Shown: positions 34,801 to 45,401, numbered from the stretch's first letter. The stretch is DNA of 64,000 bases from Trichomonas vaginalis G3 (GCF_026262505.1 NC_067208.1:15385962-15449961); one strand, 5' to 3'. Numbers and translations: made by a program. Notes: generated by a model from the letters alone, not told the origin.

Positions 34801-35070
34801 ATTCCTAAATTCTTTATGGAAAACTCGCCAACAGTTCAAAAAAAATTTTAAATTCTAAACTTCGAAATTACGAATCTTTGTATCACACCCTTCACGGTGT
34901 GTCACTTTACGTAAAATTACCCTTTACTTCTGGAATTTCAAAATCCTTGTGGATTCTCATATTTGGGACAACATTCATAGAGTATCGTTCTTTTTAACCG
35001 ATAAATGTTTATTTTGGGATGAATAATCAATTTTTCACTGGTTTAAAAAATTGAGTTATAATTTCTCTAT

Positions 35071-35226
35071 TTTAAGGGTGCCTCATAACGAAATGTAAAC
35101 ATCACAAAATTAATTTTATTAGAACTCGAATGAATGGATTATCCAGATATCTAGTTCTCCATATATAATACCTTAAAAGTGCTTTTCTGAGGTGGTCTAT
35201 CGTCTAATAGGGCACCCTAAAAAAAG
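35071..35226. mobile_element. Small MITE-like unit
   Basis: TTTAAGGGTGCCTCAT at the left and ATAGGGCACCCTAAAAAA at the right form short terminal inverted repeats around about 155 bases. The right part also contains GCTTTTCTGAGGTG, a word shared with the tips of the fold-back element at 22.8-24.07 kb. No coding capacity. Confidence 0.4.
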
Positions 35227-35937
35227 ACTTTAAGATTTTGTTTTAAAATAAGAGAATCTTATTAGTAAATCTCGAATACTATGTGATCGGTGCAATTTAA
35301 AATTCTATATAATAGTTTTCGACTATTACTCTCAATCGATAATTTACTTTTAAGTGCTTACTGGATATGGAACTATATTGTATCGACAAAGTTATATGGG
35401 TTAGTTGGGTACGGCGGCATGCGCGCCTCCTTACCCATGATTTCGAATTGACACTTACGAAACCTTAACGTATATTTACAAATCAAACACGGCAAAAACC
35501 TAACTTAACCTTAAATATTTAACAAAACCACCAAACATTTCACTCACAACGAACTCACTTAATAAAAATAAAAACGTTCTTCATAAATTTTCTTCTATAT
35601 CTTCAGTCGTCAGCTGTTAACTCTATTGTGTTACTTGAAGTCTAAAGTTTTCTCAAGTTTTCGAAATGCCATAGTCTTGTTAACTTACCTTCATCATCAT
35701 AAGTGTTTATAAAAACTTACCAATGACCAATCTTTAACACAGTCAATGTATATCTACTGTCAGGATGAGTGTAAAGAACATTTATACTCAGGAAGGAGAA
35801 TAAATGTTTAAATGTATGTTTGTTTATTTTTCGATTTTGTATGAGTTGCTTTTGTTCTTGTACATTTATATAAAAATAAACTTAAAATTAATGATATCAC
35901 CACCCTCACACGTATTGAAAACATAGCACAAAAATAA

Positions 35938-36000
35938 ATTTAGGTGAAGTGGTGAGATCTCACTCTTTTTTCACTTGTTTTTTCACCTGTTTTTCACCCT
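35938..36000. repeat. AGATCT-centred palindrome with TTTTCACCTG repeats
   Basis: GGTGAAGTGGTGAGATCTCACTC is followed by three TTTTTTCACYTG words. It is the same design as the repeats at 44.6-47.9 kb, so it is the leftmost sign of element B. Confidence 0.6.
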
Positions 36001-36294
36001 GTTTGAATTCATTGCTTTATAACTCTCTTCCTTTCTCCAACTCTTCTAACTTCTTCTAAGTTTAGCAATGTTGTCCTCATGAAGTTTAATCTTTCTCAAA
36101 ATTCCTTCTTTATCTAATGGTTGCTTTATCTTTCTAACTGAACTTACCATCCTTTCATAGTATGAATGTAAAAACCTTCTGGAATAGTTCCTGATTTAAT
36201 GTATTCTACCAAAAAACTTTTGTTTCATTGCTTCAGTGACTTTATTTGTATTTCAATCAAATAAAAATTTTAATATTAAATAAAATAACGTTAT

Positions 36295-36720
36295 TTTTTC
36301 AGTAAGGAAACGCAGGAGTTTTACGATTTATTTGAGGAGTAGGTTCTGGTTTAAATGTTGGAGTCGGTTTGGAGTTGACTTTTGAACAGGAGTTGTACTT
36401 CCATGGTTCAGGAGTCATTGAAGGTTTTGCTTGTGAAGGCGTTGGTTTTGACGTTGGTTTTGGTGAAGGGTGTTGGAGTTTGTTTAACTTTCAGCTACTT
36501 CAGTTATTATTTACAACATTTGCTTTATTTCTTTTCAACATCATAACTGCTCCTGCTGTAGCTAGCAAACCTAGTGGGAGACCATATTCTTATATAAGGA
36601 CTTGACAATGCTATTTTTGACAGGAGCTGTTGGAACACCTAACCTTGGTGAGACTGCTCTTTGCCATTGTGCAGCTTCGTTAAGAAAATATTCAATAGGT
36701 GCTCATATATCGTTTGGTAG
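36295..36720 (-). pseudogene. Small membrane-segment plus Pro/Thr-rich gene remnant
   Basis: The minus strand shows a hydrophobic stretch (GLPLGLLATAGAVMMLKRNK) followed by a Pro/Thr/Lys-rich tail with KPTSKPTPS and KPEPTPQINRKTPAFPY before the stop. A short hydrophobic part with a proline-rich tail resembles other small proteins of element B (see 54783-55025). The function is unknown; broken. Confidence 0.4.
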
Positions 36721-37014
36721 TTTGTTTCATAGATGGTGAAGGTTCACGAGAGAGCTTGATTGAAGAAAACTCATTTATAAGCTTTAAAAATAAACGTTCA
36801 TCCTTTATTCCTCACCGTCGTCCGTAGCTAAGTTATAGTCATCTAATCTTATTATTGTGTTGTAAGACGAGTTACGGAAAGTGAGGTGAACTGAAAAGTT
36901 GACAGTTATTTGGTCGGATAAATTCCCTATATATTTACTTGTCAAAAAAAATCAGACTTTTTTTGCTTTTAAAAAATTTATAAGTTATTATTGAGAACGA
37001 AGGTGAAGGAAAAT

Positions 37015-37455
37015 GGATATCTCTTACCTTTATTCCCTCGAAAGTTCAAAAACTTGGGTGCAATCAGTTCTGATTGCACCAAGTTTTTCGAACTTCATGT
37101 AAAGAATTGCTTGCTATGATGTACTGATCATGAATCAGTACATCATAGCCAACAATTTCCTTCGCAAACAGCGGGAAACTTTGTCTGAATAGTTAACATT
37201 CAGACAAATTTCCCGCTGTCAGAGAGAATGGAAGGGTAAGAGTATATATTCATAATGTAATACCTCTTAGCCTTTCATTCCCTCAGAAAAGTTCAAAAAC
37301 TTGGTGCAATCAGTTCTGATTGCACCCAAGTTTTTGAACTTTGTATAAGGAATTGTTGGCTATGATGTTACTGATCATGACCAGTACATCATAGCCAACA
37401 TTTCCTTCGCAAACAAGCGGGAAACTTTGTCCGAATAGTTTAACATTCAGACAAA
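37015..37455. repeat. Array of four alternating long palindromes, copies 1-2
   Basis: About 245 bases repeat nearly twice and consist almost wholly of four different hairpins. Hairpin 4 is AAGTTCAAAAACTTGG...CCAAGTTTTTGAACTT (37044 and 37289). Hairpin 1 is GGAATTGTTGGCTATGATG...CATCATAGCCAACA (37104, 37348). Hairpin 2 is GCGGGAAACTTTGTCTGAA...TTCAGACAAATTTCCCGC (37170, 37414). Hairpin 3 is GAATGAAGGGTAAGAG...CTCTTACCTTCATTC (37220). Loops are only about 4-8 bases and linkers are short. Small mismatches between arms indicate real divergence. No ORF spans the array. Confidence 0.85.
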
Positions 37456-37559
37456 AATAATTTAAAATAATGAAAAGTTGATTTGTGAATCATTGAAATA
37501 TTAATGCTGTTATATATATATATCAGATGATATAAGATATTTTTTAAATAAAAAATAAA

Positions 37560-38977
37560 TTTAATTTTTTAATTGTTAAAATAAGAATAGTAAGCTTGAC
37601 AAGTAATTTAAGTTTTTGCTTTGTAAAGTTATTTGGTGGCAAATTGCATTGTGTCACTTTTTTTGAGTTCACTTTCCGTAATTGTCTTATGATAATTGGA
37701 TTCATTAGCACGCACCTGAATGGCAAAGCAACAATCCCTCATAAATCCATAAGTGCTTTGGACATTTTCAGTTGCTGTTTCAATAGGTCCTTTAACAGAC
37801 AATTTTGTATGTTATTGGAGCAGTAGATGTTTGACCTTGCTGGAAGCAAAAGTCCACTTCTGTTGGAAAAACCACATAAGAAATGTGTGTTGTCATAGCT
37901 ATCCATTTATGTTCCACACTACCATCATCCACCAATGACCTCATAACATCTTCATTAAATCTTATCATTCATTGTTTGTATTGCAAGCGTTCGCAACCAT
38001 TTTCATTAAAATACAGGTCCATATGATTTTTCAGGTTCTGCAGGGCATATTTCCATTAAGCTCCCATGGAAAGCTGAAGATATTTAACTTAGGTTCTCAA
38101 AAATTAACATAATAGTTGTCTTTCTTTCAAAATAGTGCCCAAATACTTTTAACATTAATAGGCGTATAAGTGCTGTAAATGTTGCACTTGAACTATCTGT
38201 ATTCTTTGAGAATGAACCGTCCATAGGAATCCAATCCATAACTTTAACAGGAAAACATAAAGCCACGTTTTTATAATGTTCTACAAGTTCTGTATAAATG
38301 TTGGGTCTAAAGAGAATGACTTTGGATGAATGAAACATTCATTAAAATCCATCTTTGTTCGAAATAGTTGCGGTTTACAGTTGTAATAGTAACTGTTCCA
38401 CTAGCTTCTACTGCCTTCGTTATCATAGTGAATGGTTCATTCCATGGAAACAAATTTATTTGTCGGTGGATTTGAATCTGAAGCAAATGCAACTTTAAGA
38501 GTTGATTGAAAGCAATGATATCATTTACAGATATAGATGTGCATTGTAAGGCGTCGCTACTGAACTTTACTTTAAGCTGAATGTTTCCTGCAAAAGCTGG
38601 AATAAATCGAATAGCTTCTAATGGAAGGAATCTTCTAACAGAATTCTTAAACGAAGCTTAAAATCAAATGATTTTCCTGCTGTAATTGGACCACTAACAA
38701 TTTGTCCTGTTCTGCATGTCCCAATTGACTCCTACATCTTCATGTCGAGTCTTTGAGAAAACATCTACTTTCTTTATTGTTCGGTAGTTTGGTGAGTTTG
38801 AAGTTATATATGCTTCTTCTCTTGCGTTGTCTTGAGAATATTACGATACGACCATTGCAAGGATTTGATATCAGCAACTGCATAGAAAGCGTCATCGAAA
38901 CCAATCCAAAATCCTGGTGGGTTTGTTTTATTGGAACCTGAACCAATTTCTTTATCTACAATAAATTGACCTTCCAT
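37560..38977 (-). pseudogene. Capsid-like (possible major capsid) remnant
   Basis: The start at 38977 (MEGQFIVDKEIGSGSNKTNP) is preceded by TATAAAAATG, the start signal seen on other genes of this element. Recognisable stretches include FWIGFDDAFYAVADIKSLQW, LPLEAIRFIPAFAGNIQLKV and SSDALQCTSISVNDII, then NLFPWNEPFTMITKAVEASG and MDWIPMDGSFSKNTDSSSAT. The segment around IRFIPAFAGNIQLKV is reminiscent of the strand between jelly rolls of double jelly-roll capsid proteins, and the length (about 470 codons) fits. No signature proves it, so the call rests on style and context. It is broken by several interruptions and flanked on both sides by the hairpin arrays. Confidence 0.4.
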
Positions 38978-39470
38978 TTTTATACGTATGAATATTTTCT
39001 ATGCAAAGTGAGTTGCGGTAAAAAATGCGGTCATCCTCCATTCAATTTATGGATAAAGTACTCAATTTGCGGCTAAACCCCTCCTCTTGCGGTAAAAATG
39101 AAGTAAAAGTGTCTCAATTTATGGAAAACTTGCGGCAAAACAATTTAAATTTAGCTAATTTCCTATTGATTTCTGATTCCACATCCTACAACTCTCAAAA
39201 CGAAAGATATTTGCAGCGATAATTTCCTTGAAAAAAATTCCAAAAAAAATTTCAAAAACAAAAACGTGTAATGCATGAAAATTCGGTTCACTTCATTTTT
39301 GACCTTTACATATCGGATGTATTATCTAAGAATTATATTATAAATAATAATTTTGTGTTTTTAAGTTTATTTGTATAAATTGATTCAAAAAAATGGAAAG
39401 ACAAGAAGTGGATCTGCAAATGAAAATCAGATTTATAGTTTTAGAGAGTTACATACATGAAATAGAAAAT
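38978..39470. other. Intergenic stretch with a short duplicated block
   Basis: A block of about 60-70 bases is present twice (about 39013-39080 and 39087-39145). Each has TTGCGGTAAAAA(A)TG at the left, TCAATTTATGGA in the middle and TTGCGGC(T/A)AAAC at the right. The rest is AT-rich with no gene. Confidence 0.45.
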
Positions 39471-39474
39471 TGAC

Positions 39475-39840
39475 TTTGTATACGGAATTGTTGGCTATGA
39501 TGTAACTTGATCATGAATCATACCATTCATAAGCCAACAATTCCTTCGCAAACAGCGGGACAACTTTGTCTGAACTAGGTTTAAACACTTGGCAGACAAA
39601 GTTTCCCGCTTCAGAGAAGGGAATGAAGGGTAAGAGGTATATATTCATAATGTATACCTCTTACCCTTCATCCCTCGAGAAAGTTCAAAACTTTGNNNNN
39701 NNNNNNNNNNNNNNNNNNNNNNNNNNNNNNNNNNNNNNNNNNNNNNNNNNNNNNNNNNNNNNNNNNNNNNNNNNNNNNNNNNNNNNNNNNNNNNNAGTTT
39801 CCCGGCTGTCAGAGAAGGGAATGGGAATCTCTCTCTTTTC
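39475..39840. repeat. Array of long palindromes, copy 3, with assembly gap
   Basis: The same hairpins as at 37.0-37.46 kb occur in the same order: hairpin 1 (39481-39545), hairpin 2 (39552-39612, with a slightly longer loop), hairpin 3 (39617-39677), the start of hairpin 4 (39680), then a run of exactly 100 N, then the end of hairpin 2 and the beginning of hairpin 3. The gap sits inside the array and probably replaces further repeat units. Confidence 0.8.
39696..39795. other. Assembly gap (100 N)
   Basis: Exactly one hundred unknown bases, a conventional placeholder for a gap of unknown size. Reading frames that cross it are meaningless. Confidence 0.99.
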
Positions 39841-40385
39841 GGATGTAACATGTGCTGCAACTAGAGCAGGTTTCATTATGTTTGGATGTCCGACTGAGTT
39901 TACTATAAACAATATGAGCTATAATACAAAACTTATATCTGGTTTTTACTACCAAACAGTTTCCTATAACAGGAAAAGGTGTCATACAAGGAATGTCTAT
40001 TCCATTGACATTAAGCACACCAATCTTATATATTGTTTCAAACTTAGGTTCAAAGTGTTATTCGAATGTCGACAGAAACTATTATGACCAAAAGATACTT
40101 ATGCGTATAAACAATACTTTCTCTGCTGGTTTGCCTATTGTTCATTCGAATGCAGAATTTTCAACCTTAGTGAACTCAAACACTTTGGCAAGTATAACGT
40201 TGACATTAGTTGACGCAAACTTTGTTTCCTGTAAAACTTTTATGTCCTATGTATTTGTCAATGACGGCAGAAAGTTCGAATTGGAAGATGCAACTGGTGA
40301 AAGTATTGTATTACAAGAACAACTTCAACAACAAATAGCTCAAGAACAACAAATGCAACAAATGGAACAACAAAGTCAAGAATAA
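39822..40385 (+). pseudogene. Capsid-like remnant next to the helicase gene
   Basis: Plus-strand stretches include MFGCPTEFTINNMSYNTK and then VDRNYYDQKILMRINNTF and NTLASITLTLVDANF, ending in a glutamine-rich tail (LQQQIAQEQQMQQMEQQ). The LTLVDAN pattern with alternating hydrophobic residues is typical of beta-sandwich virion proteins of this element class (minor capsid/penton style), but the match is by eye only. The left part is cut by the hairpin array and gap. Broken. Confidence 0.4.
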
Positions 40386-40414
40386 AAAATAATATTTTTT
40401 TTATTTTTATAAAA

Positions 40415-41607
40415 ATGTACAGAATAGATGTTTCAGATTTTTATGACTTCCAAGCATTCAGAAATATGTGTCCATTTAGAGACTATAACAAAGCAGTCGA
40501 GAATTTGAAACGTTTAGTCATTATGTTGACTCTGCCCCAGAATGTTATGTCATGAAAGAATGGGATGTTGTCTTTAACAAACCAAGAGCAACAATAGTGT
40601 CTGAACAAGAATGTAGACAGAAACTTAAGAAAATAAAAGTTGTACAAGTTGGAATGAAGATGTTAGATGCTTGGGATATCTTATTGTCAAAGTTAGAAGA
40701 TTTTTCAGTTCGAGGTATAAAGTTCTATACACCTTCTCCAAACTTCTATTCTATCTTCACTGGATATAAATACGAACAAGTAGAATGGAAGGAAGGTGTT
40801 ATAGAAGCTTGGTTAGACCATGTCAAAGAAATTATATGCAATGGAAACGAAAGAGTCTATGAGTATATCTTATGTTGGTTTGCAAATATCTTACAACATC
40901 CAAGTGCTAAAAATGAAACTGCTCTCATTATAATTGGAAAACAAGGAACAGGTAAGAACACATTCTTTACAGATATTTTGTGCAAACTGTTAGAAGGTTA
41001 TTCGAACCCTAATATGACAAACTTAGAAAACATCTGCGGTAAATTTAACTCCTCAATAGAGAATATGAAACTTATAGTTTGCAATGAACTTCAAAGTATA
41101 GATACAACAAAAGTTTTGAAACTCAGATGCTTTGAAGAGTCTTATAACAGACAAAGTTGGAGTTGTTGAAAGAAAGTATAAAGACCAAAGAGTTTGTGAA
41201 AATATTGCAAACTTCATTATGGTTTCAAACAAATGTTGTTCCGATGAAGTTAGAAAGTTCTGACAGAAGATATGTAGTTGTCAGAAACGTCAGATTCTCA
41301 TATGCAAGATACAGAATATTTTGACGACTTAGCAGAAACCTTGACATCTGACTTTTACAACCACTTGTTCTCATACTTTATGACATTAGATATTTCTAAG
41401 TTCAATCCAAGACAAATTCCACATACCGAAGAGAGACAAACATTGTTAGAAGCAAACAAGAGTGTATATGAACTGTTCATAGATGAAACTGACTTTGTGT
41501 CATTAGATGAAAGGTCATTGTACGATTCGTATAAACAATATTGTCAAGAATATGGTTATATGGCAGCTTCTAACGAACATTCTTGGCAAATGTCAAAAGT
41601 CTTTTAG
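40415..41607 (+). pseudogene. Superfamily 3 helicase (D5/virophage-like) remnant
   Basis: The start (MYRIDVSDFYDFQAFRNMCP) follows TTTTTATAAAAATG. Further on come FYSIFTGYKYE, then WLDHVKEIICNGNERVYEYIL, then the Walker A loop LIIIGKQGTGKNTFF, then an ENICGKFNSSIENMKLIVCNEL segment, which is the Walker B/sensor region of D5-type SF3 helicases. The C-terminal part (LSETSDSHMQDTEYFDDLAETL and on) is helical. Such helicases unwind DNA for replication in poxviruses, virophages and some Polinton-like viruses. Standard Polintons rely on polymerase B instead. The gene is broken by a few interruptions. It is followed on the same strand by an unknown gene. Confidence 0.75.
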
Positions 41608-41688
41608 ATGTTCAGAATGGTGTATATACAAAGAAAAATTTTTCTGAGTAAATTTTAAAAAAAAATATTTTTTTATCCGATAGAAAAG

Positions 41689-42258
41689 ATGACAAAATTC
41701 ATCTCAGTAAACAAGTACATGTCAGGACTTAAAGAAGAACTAGACCCATTCACATATTTGAATGTTTACTTCTACAATTTTGAAAAGTCTACATTTGACA
41801 AAATTTGGAACATTGCACCAGTTAAGTTTGCTGTTGTTAGAAAAAGTGGTGCAACTTTTGAAGACTTATACATTGACGGTATGTTGACAGTCAAAGAAAA
41901 TTTTGACAGAAGGTTCTCAAACCTTAAAGAAGGCAAAGCATACAAACTTGTTATACCTTATGAACCAAAGAAGACAGACGACTATGAATATTATGAGTCT
42001 AAAGTTGTAGAAGTTCAAGGTAAATTGGGTAAAAAGATTTTAGAGTCTAAGCCAGTGTTTACTCCTAAAGAGGAAGAGAACATTGACATTGACCAGAAAT
42101 GTTCTAAAAATAAAATTTATTTTTACATGTCAAATTTCTTTTTCTCTGGAACTGGTTCAGGTTCTTTCTTCTCTTCTTCTACTTTCTTTTCTTTCTTTTC
42201 TTTTCTTCTTCTTTTCTGGTGGAGTTATGTCAAATTTGGCGCAACTATATTTATGTAA
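41689..42258 (+). CDS. Unknown 130-190-aa protein of element B
   Basis: It starts MTKFISVNKYMSGLKEELDP after a T-run and ATAGAAAAG leader. The first 130 residues look like a compact beta-rich domain (FAVVRKSGATFEDLYIDG; AYKLVIPYEPKK), perhaps an OB-fold-like single-strand binding protein given its place after the helicase; that is a guess. After about residue 130 the frame runs into the 3' part of the convergent gene and becomes low complexity (FFSFFSFLL), so the real end may be earlier, near 42110. Confidence 0.5.
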   Translation: MTKFISVNKYMSGLKEELDPFTYLNVYFYNFEKSTFDKIWNIAPVKFAVVRKSGATFEDLYIDGMLTVKENFDRRFSNLKEGKAYKLVIPYEPKKTDDYEYYESKVVEVQGKLGKKILESKPVFTPKEEENIDIDQKCSKNKIYFYMSNFFFSGTGSGSFFSSSTFFSFFSFLLLFWWSYVKFGATIFM

Positions 42259-42575
42259 AAGTTCTTTGTCCTTTAATAGCTCATCTATTCTGTTTTCTAT
42301 TTCATCTTCAAGAACAGCGCATGTGTCTTCTTTGCATTCTAAGAAGTTTTGTTGGACTTCATCTCTCCAAGAGGCGTCATCTCTGTCAACAAGTCTGTCA
42401 TTGACAAATTTTAAGACTGCTCTGCTTAAGGTTTTATGGTTCTTGTCATATTCCAGAAACAGAACTTTAGAACAAATTCACCTTTCTTGTTTACACTATG
42501 TAAGATTTTATGGTCGACAGATGTTTTGCTGTCGAAAAGCTTGTCTCGAATATAGATAGCGAAATCGCTAGACAT
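42123..42575 (-). pseudogene. Unknown gene remnant with Lys/Glu-rich tail
   Basis: It starts MSSDFAIYIRDKLFDSKTSV. It continues through a mixed domain (RDDASWRDEVQQNFLECKED) to a tail of Lys/Glu repeats ending KKKFDM. The start context is TTTTTATCTTTTAGAAAATG. It is divergent from the packaging ATPase and shares a 36-base spacer with it. No family was recognised. Slightly broken. Confidence 0.5.
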
Positions 42576-42611
42576 TTTCTAAAAGATAAAAATTTTAATT
42601 TTTCTAAAAAT
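42576..42611. promoter_or_regulatory. Divergent promoter between small gene and packaging ATPase
   Basis: A 36-base AT-only spacer. Toward the minus gene it reads TTTTTATCTTTTAGAAA before ATG; toward the ATPase it reads AATTTTTCTAAAAAT before ATG. Both match the T-run / TA-rich / ATG start signal that recurs through element B. Confidence 0.55.
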
Positions 42612-43485
42612 ATGTTAGAAAAAAAGTTTGCTGACATTGACAAGAAATTTGAGAATGTTTTAAATAAGAACAAGAGAAAGTTAGAAAATGCTCAGATAAA
42701 GCCTATACATGACAAGTTCTTATTTGCTCAGAATGGTATAACAGTCTAATTGCACCACCTGGGTCGGGTAAGACTTTCACTTATCTTAAATGGCTGCACA
42801 ACAACAAGAACTAGATGAGAAGAACCCATTCTATGAGTTAGTAGTAATTTGTAGTACTTCTGGTCAATTTGACCAAACCGTCAATTCGTTCAAAGATATT
42901 ATAAAGAAGTCTAAGTTAGTATGTATAAAGGATACTGAGTTGTTAGATTGGATAAAGAAGTACCAAAGATGAGTTTTGAAGTATAATGCTATAAATGAGT
43001 ATATAAATTCTAAGTTTAAAGAACCTAATGAGGAAATGCAGAGAATATTAGAGAAGAAACACTTCAGAAACAAACAGAAAGAGATAGAATACATTTCGAA
43101 GAAATTGCAATCTTACGATTGGAAGACATACCCTCATAGATGTCTTCTTATCTTAGATGACTTTGCTTCTCATCCTTTGTTAAAGAACAGAGAACAAGAC
43201 ATGTGTCGAATTCTTAAGAAGCTCAGACACTTTAACATCTCAGTCGTAATATGTGTACAGACAGCAAAGAGTTTAAGTAAGGATGTTAAAAGAATACTTA
43301 CTGACATAATACTTTTCCCCGGATTGTCCGAAGACGATTTCATGGAACTTATGAAAGAGTCCATGGCAGGTAAGTTTGACAGATATGAACTATGGGAGAA
43401 GTACAAAGTCATACAAGACCCTCATACTTCTTTCAGAATTCATATCTACGCAAACAAAGTTCAAATTGTAAAAAGTCAAGCTTGA
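42612..43485 (+). pseudogene. A32/FtsK-HerA-type genome packaging ATPase remnant
   Basis: The start is MLEKKFADIDKKFENVLNK. Walker A is APPGSGKTFTYL at about residue 50. It is followed by VVICSTSGQFDQTVNSF, then Walker B CLLILDDFASHPLL, then CRILKKLRHFNISVVICVQT, which is the sensor strand typical of A32-type ATPases. These enzymes pump DNA into capsids in poxviruses, virophages and Polintons. The length (about 290 codons) is normal for the family. Broken by a small number of interruptions. Confidence 0.8.
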
Positions 43486-43500
43486 AAATAAAGAGTGCAT

Positions 43501-44394
43501 TTACCCTACTTGTTTGAAGTTGTCAAAATACTCTGTTATTTTTTCCTTTAACAATGGCAAATCTTCTTTGAAGGTAAGAATTGTACAACCTTTAATATCA
43601 TAGTGTGTTTGAGGTAACGTATCTTGAACTATTTGTTTCACATCTTCATTCGGTGTCATTGAAATCGGTAAGTTTTCGCGATAGAACCAATTTCTGTCAG
43701 ATTTGTAAATCTTAGCAAGGTCGTAAAAGCTTTTGTTGTTTCTTCTGACTAAATGCAACATAACCATATCTTTATCTTCTTCATTTTCCATCTCTTCAGT
43801 ATAAATCATATACTTATAGTTCTTTTCCTTTCCTTTTGGTACCGAACGTGGTATTCTTTTCTGAATGCTTTTGTCTTTTGCTTCAAGCTTGTTCTCTAGC
43901 TCTTCACGTTCTTGTCTATGAATTTCGTCAAGAAGTCTGTAAATATACCAAGCATAACGAGGCGAAGCCCACATTGCAACAGCATTTACAAGAAGTCTAT
44001 GTACATAATATCCTCTCAAACCGTTTGGCAATTTTTCACGATTTTCATAGAGTTTTGGCGACTGGGGTTTTTTACCTACTCGCTGTTCTTCACTGTTTTC
44101 ATAGAGTTTTGGCGACTGGGGTTTTTTACCTACTCGCTGTTCTTCACTGTTTTCAGAAAAAAGTATGTCTCGCTGTGCTTCGCTTAAGAGTTCAATGGTG
44201 CTTTGGTTCCTAAACCAGTCTTTAGGAAGCTTAGTATCTGGAGCAAAACATGCTGTCAAAATACTTTGCATTTGGTACATGTCATCTTTGACCGAACGAA
44301 TGAGACGGAGTTGTTTGTTAAACTGTATGTACTCATATTCTTCATTTATAGCTTCATGAACGATAGCAGTTGTTGTGTTCTCTGTTGTTGACAT
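43501..44394 (-). CDS. KilA-N domain protein with in-frame inserted repeats
   Basis: I chose the ATG at 44394 (MSTTENTTTAIVHEAINEEY) rather than the upstream non-ATG start because TTTTATTTTGTATGTAAAGA, a leader shared with the gene at 46340, ends just before it. The KilA-N fold is seen in KDWFRNQSTIELL and GYYVHRLLVNAVAMWASPRY with AWYIYRLLDE. Between these two parts lie two 18-residue repeats (NSEEQRVGKKPQSPKLYE) that are not part of the normal domain. A coiled coil (EELENKLEAKDKS) and a conserved-looking C-terminal domain follow. KilA-N proteins of large DNA viruses bind DNA and are thought to be regulatory. The frame is open throughout; it converges on the ATPase gene with 15 bases between the two stops. 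Confidence 0.75.
   Translation of the reverse strand: MSTTENTTTAIVHEAINEEYEYIQFNKQLRLIRSVKDDMYQMQSILTACFAPDTKLPKDWFRNQSTIELLSEAQRDILFSENSEEQRVGKKPQSPKLYENSEEQRVGKKPQSPKLYENREKLPNGLRGYYVHRLLVNAVAMWASPRYAWYIYRLLDEIHRQEREELENKLEAKDKSIQKRIPRSVPKGKEKNYKYMIYTEEMENEEDKDMVMLHLVRRNNKSFYDLAKIYKSDRNWFYRENLPISMTPNEDVKQIVQDTLPQTHYDIKGCTILTFKEDLPLLKEKITEYFDNFKQVG
44046..44153. repeat. 54-bp in-frame tandem repeat inside the KilA-N gene
   Basis: CATAGAGTTTTGGCGAC through CTCGCTGTTCTTCACTGTTT is present twice with a period of 54 bases (44046, 44100), exactly 18 codons. A third, diverged copy lies outside the gene at about 44476-44545, with CATAGAGTTTTGGCGAC and CTCGCTGTTCTTCACG kept but a different middle. 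Confidence 0.85.
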
Positions 44395-44619
44395 TACTGT
44401 CTTTACATACAAAATAAAAAAATATTTTATAAAAAATTAGCGTTATTTTTTCTATCTTAAGGAAATTCATGAATTTCATAGAGTTTTGGCGACCCAGATA
44501 AAAGTCGGTCTCGCTGTTCTTCACGATTTTCATACGGAATCTCTTCTCTCGGTTTTCCGAGGGAAGCAAGCATATGCCATTTTACTCAGAATTTTGTTGC
44601 TGAATTCAATAAAAATATA

Positions 44620-45400
44620 TTTTAGGTGAAGAGGTGAGATCTCACCTGTTTTCTCACCTGTTTTCTCACCTCATGAATTTTCATGATTTCATCGTATATG
44701 TTTTGTCAAACATGAACGTACATGTTTTGTCAAAACTTCTTCGTACATGTTTTGTCAAAACTTCTTCGTAAATGTTTTGTCAAGACTTCTTCGTAAATGT
44801 TTTGTCAAGACTTCTTCGTAAATGTTTTGTCAAGACTTCTTCTTCGTAAATGTTTTGTCAAGACTTCTTCTTCGTAATGAGCGTAAATCAGACAAAAATA
44901 ATGTTTAGGGTAGAAGGTTAGATCTAACCTGTTTTCTCACCTGTTTTCTCACCTCATGAATTTTCATGATTTCTTCGTACATGTTTTGTCAAAACTTCTT
45001 CGTACATGTTTTGTCAAACATGAACGTACATGTTTTGTCAAGACTTCTTCATCGTAATGAGCGTAAATCAGACAAAAATAATGTTTAGGGTAGAAGGTTA
45101 GATCTCACCTGTTTTCTCACCTCTTTTCTCACCTCATGAATTTTCATGATTTCATCGTAAATGTTTTGTCAAGACTTCTTCATCGTAATGAGCGTAAATC
45201 AGACAAAAATAATGTTTAGGGTAGAAGGTTAGATCTCACCTGTTTTCTCACCTCTTTTCTCACCTCATGAATTTTCATGATTTCATCGTAAATGTTTTGT
45301 CAAGACTTCTTCGTAATGAGCGTAAATCAGACAAAAATAATGTTTAGGTGAAGAGGTGAGATCTCACCCGTTTTCTCACCTGTTTTCTCACCTCAGTTAT
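44620..45400. repeat. Palindrome-rich intergenic repeats, left block
   Basis: Four to five copies of a composite unit are present. Each has AGGTGAAGAGGTGAGATCTCACC or AGGGTAGAAGGTTAGATCTAACC-type palindrome, then CTGTTTTCTCACCT twice, CATGAATTTTCATGATTTC, and a run of TACATGTTTTGTCAA(A/G)ACTTCTTCG words, ending GTAAATCAGACAAAAATAATGTTTAGG. It lies between the 3' end of the unknown gene at 45402 and the KilA-N promoter. Confidence 0.85.
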
Positions 45401-45401
45401 T

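Noticed and set aside
37015-37455. Hairpins read as transcription terminators or as tRNA-like RNAs
   Set aside because: Stems are far longer than needed for terminators, lie in series of four kinds, and have no T-run or RNA-family pattern.
39566-40087. Open frame of 173 codons running through the assembly gap
   Set aside because: About 34 of its residues are unknown bases; the left part lies in the hairpin array and only the right part is protein-like.
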